From positions 3,823,001 through 3,887,000 of the forward strand of contig NZ_CP095855.1 in the NCBI RefSeq assembly GCF_023100805.1: a stretch of DNA of 64,000 bases, given 5' to 3'. Positions 15,836-24,900 of the stretch are shown here, one piece after another. Made by a program: the position numbers and the translations under genes. The stretch is from Chitinophaga filiformis. Lineage in GTDB: Bacteria > Bacteroidota > Bacteroidia > Chitinophagales > Chitinophagaceae. The notes beneath the pieces are model-generated. The model was not told the origin of the DNA and made no database searches. It worked only from the letters and a program-made list of their open reading frames with translations. Each line of letters opens with the position of its first letter. Positions within the stretch are counted from its first letter, which is position 1.

Positions 15836-18475
15836 TTATTTCTTCTCCAATATAAATTCAATATCATCAATTACATCTCCTTCCTTCCTGCTGCTGATAT
15901 GAAGATTGTATGCCGGTTGCTGAGTGCTCATCCTTAATTTTTTCAGCTGTGCAGCATCAGGTTGTATCACATAATCACCCGGGGGAAGTCCCATGTAATT
16001 GAAATACCCGTCAGATTCCGTCAGGATGCATTTCACAAGCGTACTGTCTGATTTATAGATGCAGATCTTTATACCGCCCTGCTCTTTCAGCAATGTATCT
16101 TCCTTCAGATAAACAACACCGGATACTTCACCCGCCACCGATACCGGCACATCGATCCGCCGTAACTGGTTGGGCTCTATGATCACCTTTATAGCAGGTT
16201 TTTTGATCTGCCAGGAAATATTCTCAAATCCCTTTGATTCCAGTTCAAACAGGTAGGCTGCATAGGGTTCCATGTCGAGAATGGCGATACTGGTGTCCCG
16301 CAGACTTCTGATCATGCGGCCGCCATTGTACTTTAACTGCAGGCCTTCTACTCTTGGTTCTCCGGCATCCTGTCGTTCATTGTTATTAAGGTCGAGGAAA
16401 GGCACAAATACGACGCCTCCTGAACCTACACTGCTGCGGCTATTGGTGCCGGTATAACCGGATCTTCCGTCATGAATGATGCTGCCCCTTGCTGATTCCA
16501 CCAGGGTAGTGAGGTTGTTGTTCCGCCACAGCGAGAAGCCGATCTGGGCGAAAGAGAAATCATACCGTAAGCCTATACCATAGTTAGTGATGCCATTACG
16601 ATAATTCTTCTCGTAAGAAACATTCAGGTAGCCGTTCCGGAAGAGGTATTTACCTGCTTCACAGCGTATGGCCATAAAGCGGTGACTGTTATATTCATAC
16701 TGCGCCTGCGGCGTCAGCATGATCTTGCCCGGGATGCGGAAGGTCAGCGCCAGGTTGCTATACACGAACGGAGATTCGTCTTTCATGAAGATCGCGTAAG
16801 TGGACAGGTTAGTACCTACGTTAAAAACAGCGCCGGATAACAGCCATTCAGTCGTTGTATAACTGGACACCGGCAGCACGATCTGGTTAAGCGTCAGGCG
16901 GGTGAACAGGGAGAAATTCTTGGTAAAAAATGGTTTTGATACAATCGCTTTACGCTCTTCCCGCCAGTTGTAAATAATAGCGGTCTGCCCTTTTTTATAC
17001 TTCGTATAGTTCAATTCTGCCTGCAGGTTATTCCTGCTGCGATAGCTCAGAATGCCCCTCGCTCTTACACCATGTGTATATTCGCCGGAGAACAGCAGGT
17101 TGGCGGCAATGCGCATGGAAGTGGTAACAAATGGCAGCGTATTGGCTTTTCGGATAGAAGATAGGTATTCCACACCTGCTCCGACGGTAATGTTGCGTGT
17201 CAGCCCATAATTGAGCTGTACGCGGCCTAGCTTACTGTTTGTTGTGTCCTCTGCCACACCTGCACTGGCCGTATATTCAAATTCGTTTTTAGGCAGGAAA
17301 TTGAAAGGGATATTGATATTCTCTTCCTGGAAACGTTCTTCTCCCCATGGACCATAGAACCGTAGCCTGATCTGTGAATTACCATATACCAGGGGTACCT
17401 GGAATGTATAGAAGCCTGCTGCATCCGCCACTGTGTAATCAACCAGTGCATTATTGATATAAAGCTCTACCGTCCAGCCCGGGTCCGTGAAATTACTCAG
17501 GGTATAACTCCCATAAGATCGCCTGTAGGTGGTCGGTGCATTGGTTACCTGTACGCCTACCACCGGTGCAAAAAGCGAAGCGATGGTTGGCGTGAAGATC
17601 TTTCCTGCAATGACCTGCCGCAGCCAGGGCCGTTCGTTGTTCACAAAGCGCAGGCGATAATATTGTTGCCGCTGGTCGAAGGGGCGTATGATATTGCTAT
17701 CAGGATGTGCAGGCAGCAATTGTTGCCGCGCATAGTTATTATAGTTGAGGGAGACGGTGGCTTCACCGCCCGCAAAGGTGCCACCCAGCGTCAGGTTGAA
17801 CCAGGTATCGTTCACATTCTGTAGTCTTTGGGTAGATACCACAGACCAGTCGGCCATCCCGAACTTAAATAGTTGCTTACTTCTCGGGATGGTAGTATCT
17901 GCCCTGATATTGCCCTTTAGCCTGTTAAGGTTACTGTACATCAGCTGCTGACGCATTTCCCGCATGGCAGGCAACTCGAATTTCGATGTAACGTTGACTG
18001 ACAGGCTTCGGAAATTGAACTGGCAATTCAGGCCAAATACTTTATTGAAATCGTCAGTCCGCAGGTACAGGCCGGTTTCCTGTTTTACCAGCTCTTCGGG
18101 CCCAAGGCGGAACTCCTTATCCCGGTAACTGATGCGGTTGTGTTTTTTGTCGATCAGGAAAACGGCGTCCTGGCTGATGAAGAAACCAGATATGCTATCA
18201 TAGTTTTCTGATGGCGTATTCCTGATCCGGAGGAAATTGAACATATCTGTAATGGACAGGTAGGCTGTTTCATCTTTCACTACCGCTGGTATCTCTGCAC
18301 CGCCAAATCCCTGTAATACCACCATGATGGAAGTCTCTTCAAACTTCGGGTCTTCATCGTTGTCAATATCCGTGGCAAGGGCAGGCAATGCGGCAATCGC
18401 CGCTAACAGCAGCATGCAGATCACCCTGCAATGATGCAGGAAACGAGTGGTAATATGGACGATGTTGCCTGTCAT
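15836..18475 (-). CDS. usher-like outer-membrane protein, copy A
   Basis: The 879-residue protein has a signal peptide ending at LPALA, an N-terminal periplasmic domain (VVLQGFGGAEIPAVVKDETA), then a long beta-barrel-like region. In the middle is a plug-like segment, WTVELYINNALVDYTVADAA then GFYTFQVPLVYGNSQIRLRF, which resembles the plug/middle domain of PapC/FimD fimbrial ushers. Near the end is a FLDLNNNERQDAGEPRVEGL stretch, followed by a carboxypeptidase-regulatory-like beta domain with ESDGYFNYMGLPPGDYVI. I read it as the outer-membrane pore that exports and assembles the DUF4402 subunits. It is the last gene of the unit, three bases after the DUF4402-2 gene. The usher assignment is inference from fold-like motifs and the neighbouring chaperone. 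Confidence 0.7.
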   Translation of the reverse strand: MTGNIVHITTRFLHHCRVICMLLLAAIAALPALATDIDNDEDPKFEETSIMVVLQGFGGAEIPAVVKDETAYLSITDMFNFLRIRNTPSENYDSISGFFISQDAVFLIDKKHNRISYRDKEFRLGPEELVKQETGLYLRTDDFNKVFGLNCQFNFRSLSVNVTSKFELPAMREMRQQLMYSNLNRLKGNIRADTTIPRSKQLFKFGMADWSVVSTQRLQNVNDTWFNLTLGGTFAGGEATVSLNYNNYARQQLLPAHPDSNIIRPFDQRQQYYRLRFVNNERPWLRQVIAGKIFTPTIASLFAPVVGVQVTNAPTTYRRSYGSYTLSNFTDPGWTVELYINNALVDYTVADAAGFYTFQVPLVYGNSQIRLRFYGPWGEERFQEENINIPFNFLPKNEFEYTASAGVAEDTTNSKLGRVQLNYGLTRNITVGAGVEYLSSIRKANTLPFVTTSMRIAANLLFSGEYTHGVRARGILSYRSRNNLQAELNYTKYKKGQTAIIYNWREERKAIVSKPFFTKNFSLFTRLTLNQIVLPVSSYTTTEWLLSGAVFNVGTNLSTYAIFMKDESPFVYSNLALTFRIPGKIMLTPQAQYEYNSHRFMAIRCEAGKYLFRNGYLNVSYEKNYRNGITNYGIGLRYDFSFAQIGFSLWRNNNLTTLVESARGSIIHDGRSGYTGTNSRSSVGSGGVVFVPFLDLNNNERQDAGEPRVEGLQLKYNGGRMIRSLRDTSIAILDMEPYAAYLFELESKGFENISWQIKKPAIKVIIEPNQLRRIDVPVSVAGEVSGVVYLKEDTLLKEQGGIKICIYKSDSTLVKCILTESDGYFNYMGLPPGDYVIQPDAAQLKKLRMSTQQPAYNLHISSRKEGDVIDDIEFILEKK

Positions 18476-18478
18476 TCC

Positions 18479-18979
18479 CTATTCCTGTATAAACGTGACT
18501 GAAAATATTCCACTGTAGCTGCCTGCAGGGTTGGCAGGCGGCGAACCCACCGTTAATGTACCGCCAATGCGTACCAGTGTACGGGCGGGTGGGGTAGCGG
18601 TTGTGATAAAGGGTGTACCTGTGCTTGATGTACCAATATGCAGTGACAGCGTCCCGCCATTACTGCCGGTCAGTATTGCATCGGGACCGTTCATGATGGA
18701 AATAAGGGTGCCCGGATTGGCATCTACTTCAAATATGGCAGGAGAAAAAGGAAAACCGAGATTGGCCTGTACAATACTGCCGGAAACAGACCTGGATCCG
18801 TCGGGATAAATAGTGACAGTACCCCCGCTTACGCCCTGGAAAAAAGCACCGAATATCAGGCCCTGCGCAGGATTCACATATACGGATATGGGACGCGGCG
18901 GCGGCTCCTGTGCAAGCAGCGGTGGCGCTATTTGCATCAACAGCAGCAAAAGGACTGAATATGGGAATAATAGTCTCAT
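18479..18979 (-). CDS. DUF4402 pilin/tip-like protein 2, copy A
   Basis: The ~166-residue protein has a signal peptide (RLLFPYSVLLLLLMQIAPPLLA) followed by a DUF4402-like beta domain: ISVYVNPAQGLIFGAFFQG, Gly/Thr-rich strands, GGTLTVG and a C-terminal YSGIFSVTFIQE. DUF4402 proteins resemble secreted pilin subunits found with chaperone-usher genes. The strand-like C-terminus ending in alternating hydrophobics fits donor-strand assembly. I prefer the ATG at 18979 over a TTG at 18985. It lies between the giant protein gene (6 bases) and the usher gene (3 bases), which implies tight translational coupling and possibly a tip or adaptor role. Confidence 0.75.
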   Translation of the reverse strand: MRLLFPYSVLLLLLMQIAPPLLAQEPPPRPISVYVNPAQGLIFGAFFQGVSGGTVTIYPDGSRSVSGSIVQANLGFPFSPAIFEVDANPGTLISIMNGPDAILTGSNGGTLSLHIGTSSTGTPFITTATPPARTLVRIGGTLTVGSPPANPAGSYSGIFSVTFIQE

Positions 18980-18985
18980 GAACAA

Positions 18986-21900
18986 TTATTGATTTCCGAT
19001 GAATACTTTTTTAGACACCTGTTGCCCGCTTGCATGGAAGGTGACGATGTAAATACCACTACTATAGTTCGATCCCAGCAGGTAACGCCCGTTGCCGCTA
19101 AAATCCTTGCGGAGCAGTACCTGTCCTGAGAAATTGCAAACAGTGATGGCACATTTTTCTCCCGGTACTTTGTCGAACTGTCCGTATAAATTGTTACCTG
19201 CACTATATGCATGATAATATGCAGCACTATTGCCTGAAGGATTATTAACTGCACCGGGCTTCAGTACCAGGAAGAACCGGTTATCGTAGGAACCTTTGCG
19301 CAACAGCAGCCGGTAAGGTGTTGTACTGTGCAGGTCATGTGTGATATCCGCTTCCTTATCATACAGGTAAAAATGCCTGTCTGCCGGCATCCGCTCCCGT
19401 ACAGGCATGGTGAAGCTGATATATCCTTCCCGTTCAAGGCTCAGCCCTAAAGGAATGCTGGTGCTGCTGTCTATATCATTGGGCCAGGCAGCGATGGATT
19501 GCCGGACATTGCCTGCAATTACGTACAGGTTGGGCACAGCAGGATCTGTGTTCATTATTTTCAATGCGTCCAGTTCCTGTTCGAAGTCCGGCACTGCGTG
19601 ATTGTCAAAGTAGATCACAGCCGGATCGCCTGGCTGCCCATCGTCGGTAAAGCCTGCGCTGAGGCGTAATAAGGGCTCTGTCAAAGGCCTTTCGCGGTGG
19701 AAGTTGGGCGCCAGGTTATTGACCCTCGCGGTATTGTTGACAGCCAGTGTGCCCGACACGGGGAAGCTGCCATTGCTCACATGTACGAAGAAGCCCTGCA
19801 TGGCAGGAATGATATTGGTGGCAACGCCATCGCTGGAGATGCCATTGATATACGAGCTGTATGTGCCTGTATACTGATCTGTCGTACTGGTGTTAAAATA
19901 ATAAATGGCATTATCAACGTTCGTCCTTGTCCATCCGCCTGCTGCGTCCCAGTCTACCGGTGAGGGATAAGGATTGCCTACCAGGTTAAAGCCCAGTGTA
20001 TAAGGCTGGTTGTTGTTGGTAAGTGCAGGGGCGGTAACTGTACCGTTGTTCACTACACCCGTCATATCGATTGTTACCGGAGTTTTATTGGCGCCCAGGT
20101 TGCCCGCATAACCCACCATGGGTGTGAGTACGCCGGAAGCTGCAGTATAGGCCGTCCAGCCGGAAGATGCCTTGTTCTCTACATAGCGGTAGAAGGTAGG
20201 GAAGCTGGCGTTGAGATTGATGTCGTCAGCAAACTCACTGACAGTTGCAGACTGGAATGGGGAGCTGAAATAAGTATATCCGAAACCGGTAGGACGGTAG
20301 CGTTGTATGGTTACATTGCCTAGTACAGCGCCGCTGCCACTGCCGTCGATCAGGGCGGTTGCTGTTGCCGTGGACAGCAGGGTCAGATAGCCGCCCGACT
20401 GAAGCTGACCGGTCGTTGCTTTCACCACGCCCGATACGTTCAATGTTCCACCGAGTGTAACTCCTGACGTATTGTTGACAGTAAGGTTCAGGATAGTATT
20501 ACCCGCGAAGGTTCCCGCGGGAATGGTCTGTGCTGAACTGCCGTTCATTTCGATCGTACCATTGGTAGCGGTGAAAGTTCCACTGCTGGTGATAGTGCCG
20601 GATATCTGGAGGGTAGCCGTGCTGACTGTAAGTGATGCACCTGTCTGCAGTGTGACATTGGCCACGGTAGCAGTACCTGAACTGACAGTAGGATATGTGC
20701 TGAGACCTGATGGAACGGTAATATTGGTGGTGCCGGCAGGTACTGCATTGGCCGACCAGTTGCCGCTGGTAAACCAGTTGGCGCTCACCGCACCGGTCCA
20801 GGTGTTTTCTCCGGTCATTTCACCCACTGCTAAGGCAACAGTAAGACTTGTCAGCCCGGTAGCCTGTATAGAAGTGGGCTGCGGATTTGTGCTTGTCGTT
20901 GTTGCCCAGGTGCTGCCGTTATAGCTGGCTACCCGGAAATTGGCGGTATTGGCGCCGGCGTCTACATCGGCACTGTTCCAGTTGAGGGTGGCCGTAGCGG
21001 TAGTGAACACGGTACCGGTGTTGGTAAATGACCAGTAGCGGTTCACCGTCTTCGCGGTATTCAAAGGAGAGCTGCTGATGTTCGGATGATCCACCGGAGA
21101 GACAGCTACCAGCAGGTTACCTGCGGTAGTAACGCTGGGTATTGCGATGGTAGCCGGTGTGTAATAGAGGCTGTCGCCCGTTTCAAAGGTTCTCGTGATG
21201 CTGCCCGTTGGCAGGACCTTCTGCAATCTGCCATACACCCAGCCGGTAGCCTGCGAAGCCCCCGTAATACTGCCGCTTGCAGGTAGTATCACCGCGTAAG
21301 TGCTGCCGGTCCTGATCTTATTCAGGGTGAAATTCAGCACACCGTTCACGGTGATGTTAGATGCCAGTGAGATGATCCCGCTGGTCTTGTTGACCGTCAG
21401 GTTGTTAAAAGCGCCTGTTGAGGAGATAACCTGTGTACCTGTGCCGTTGAAATAGCTTGTGGCGCCTGTATTGGTATATGTTCCACCTGTCATGGTCCAG
21501 TTGCCGCCGATAGTATCTGTAAAACTACCTTGTACAAATGTGCCGTTCGACAGAGTAAAGTCATTTAATATTTTCAGCACTGCGGAAGCCGTTTTGGTAC
21601 CTGCGGCAGAGATGACGAGGTTACCGTAACTGGTGGCGGCAGAAATGTTTTGCGTGGAGCCTCCGTATTCAACCGTGCTTAGTGTGTCGAGACTGTAGTC
21701 TACAAAGGCAGGCAGCGAGAAGGTGCTTCTCATGACGAGCCTTGCATTATTTTCAATGGTAAGAGCACTGGCTGCAGATGGGGTGATGTCAAAGCCCGCT
21801 GCATCCAGTGTACCAGAGGTGATGGTGATATCATCAACGGCGGTAAGGGTTTTGCCAAGAGAAACAACTGCTGAAGGGTCTTTCTGTACAGTTACCTGAG

Positions 21901-24900
21901 AGAGATCAAATGGCGTGGCAGATCCTGCGATGACAGACGGTGTTGATCCTGTCATGGTCAATGCCCCGGTTGTAGCATCGATAATACCATTGTTGGTGAA
22001 GTTGTGGCTGACCTGGAAATCCGACAATGCGGTAATGTTACCTGTGATGGCAAAATCATAAAAGGTAGTACCCGTACTTCCGGATAGCTGGCCGCCGGCG
22101 GATGTCATGGTGAAGGTAGATGTACCGCCATTGAGCGTACCATTGCTCTCAATATCCTGTGCCACAGTATAACTGTAGGAGCCTGCATTGAAAACGGCGC
22201 CACCGGATATCGTAAAGTTGCCGTTCATGGACCAGTTGGACGAGGGCGTTACACCGGCGGTATTACTGATCACAACGTTATTCAATGCTGTTGGAGTGCC
22301 GGTTACGGTGATAGCACCACTGCCGCCGAACATCACGGTACCGGTACTGCTGAATTGTGTTCCGGTAAGTTTGATGGTTTGCGCTGCGGTGGGCGTAAAG
22401 TTTATCCTGCCGGTGCTGGTAACGGTGCCATTATTGGTGAATGCCCCGGAGACAGTATGCGTGGATATTCCGCCATTGAAGACGGCGCCGCTGGCGATGT
22501 TGAATGCCACCAGCACACGCCAGCCGACACTGGGATTAATGCCTCCCGTGTTATTGACGTTCAGGGTGGCGAACTGCGGCTGACTGGTAGAATTCAGTAC
22601 CGGGGGCACCGTTCCGTTGAAGGTAATGACACCACTGGAATTGGAAGTAATGGCATTGACGAAACGGATGGTCTGCAGCTGGGTACCGGAAAAGATGGTA
22701 ACGCCGTTGCTGACAAGTGAACCATTGTTGGTAAGGTCTCCGTTGACGGTAGCCGTGCCGCTGCCGCCATCATAAGATCCGCCGGTGGCAATGGTCAGCA
22801 GGCCGTTGTACGCTATATTACTGCCATTCACGGCATAACTGCCGTAAATGGTAAGGCGGTTAAAGGTAGTATTGCCGCTAATGGTTTTACCGGCGCCGTT
22901 CAACGTTACCGTCCCGCTGGCTGGCGTAAAGGTGCCATTGTTGATCCAGTTGCCGTACAGGTTAATAGTATAGCTGGCGCCATTAAGTGTAGCGCCGCTA
23001 TTGATGGTAAGGTCGCCGCTTACCGTGCAGGAACCGTCCAGCGTTTTTGTACCGCTGCCGCTTAATACCAGGTTGCCATAAGGCACGCCTAGTATAGTCT
23101 GTGCTATTGTTCCGTTGTAAATTGTAGTAGTGGTCGGGCTGATGGTATAGGTGGAAAATCCTGCAGGCAGATTATTGGCTCCCGCGGTTTGCATGATACT
23201 GCTATTCGCCAGTGTGAAGGTACCTCCTGCGGGCGAGCGGTTGATGGTGAAAGTGGAAACGTCCAGTGTACCGGCATTCACCGTCAGGTTACCGGTAATG
23301 TTGCAATTGCCCGTAAGTGTGGCGGCGCCGCTGGCTTTATTGATAATAAGGTTATTGAACGTTGTCGATGATATTGTTTGTGTACCGCTGCCATTCAACT
23401 GGAATGTACCCCCCGAGGAAGTAAATGTTCCGCTGTTATTCCAGTTCCCCCCCACGCTTAAGATAATACCGCCATTGTTCAGGATCGTGCCGGCCAGTAT
23501 GCTAACAGTGCCCGTCACAGTGGTGTTGGCGTTGAGGTTCAGGGTGCCGAGTAAGATGTTCAAGTTGCCGCCCACAGTGGTTGCGCCGGTTATCTGGGCG
23601 CTTCCGCCTGCTTTGTTGATCTGTAGATGGTAGTAGGGGAGTGCGCCTACGGTTTGTGTACCGGTACCGTTATAGGTAACCGTGCTGGTGCCGGGTGTGA
23701 AAGTACCATTCGTATAATTGTAATTGCTGCCGATATTGAGCGTACCTGCGCCGCTGAAGGTCACGTTGGCGCCTCCCGACTGGGTAACCGATCCTGCAAC
23801 TGTTACCGTACCTGCACCTACGTTAAGGTTAATGGCGTGGCCCGCTGTACCGTCGCTCAGCGCAAGATCGCCGTTCACCGTTAAAGTCTGGCCGGCTACA
23901 TTGATCGTGTGCGTGGCATTGCCGGCCCAGGTGCCCCTGATATTTCCCTGTGTACTGAGGCTGCCGCCCGCGCTGAGTGTAAGCACTGCTGCCTGTACAC
24001 TCCCGAAGGATATCGCTTTTACCGAGGCGGCATTGTTGATCACCGGTTGATTGGTAAAGGCCGCAGTGCCTATTTCGGCAATATCGTTGACGCCCGGAGG
24101 CAGGGAGGGCGTGCCCTGAACAGTGGTCCAGTTAGCGGCAGTGAACCAGTCGCTGCTTACGGAGCCATTCCAGCGCACCACATTGGAATTGTCTGACAAT
24201 GTCCAGCGCCCGTTCACATTGGTCAGTCCGGATTGCTGTACATAGTTGGCCGTGGCGTCGTTGGCAGATTTACCTGCAGAGCCCCATGTGCCGCTGGTAT
24301 TGGACCACAAGGTCATGGTAGCCTCGTTGTTTCCGTTCAGTTCCGCGTCTTCATAGTGCAGCCTGAGCGTAGAGGAACCAGTTGCCAGCGCGGTACTGAT
24401 AGTGTACTGCCGGTTAATGGAGCTGCCCTGCGGAAAATCACTGATAGCGCCCGTGGCAACAGACACAGTGATGGCGCCGGTGCCGCCTGTACCCGGGGTT
24501 AGTGTATTATTGGGGCTTTCGAACGCATAGGAGGTACCGGCAATGAACGTATGCTGCCTGCGGATATTGCCAAGAATAACACCATTGCCGGTACGGGTAG
24601 TGGTGATGGTGGCGGTGTTCGTACCGGTATTCAGAAGACCGCTGGTCATATTGATGGTAGATGCAGTAATATCGCTTGCCAGGTTGACCTGGGTCGTCAT
24701 AGCGCTTTTATTCAATGTAAGGGTGCTAAAAGTGCTTGTTCCGGTAATGCTGGATGGATTGTCGCCCGCAAAGGTAAAAGTGCCGGAATTGGCGTTAAAA
24801 GTGCCATTATTGACGAAATCGACCAGCACCTGGTGATTAAATGCGCCTGCTGTAAATGTAGTGCCGGCAGAAAGTGTGAAATAACTGGCTGTGATGGCGC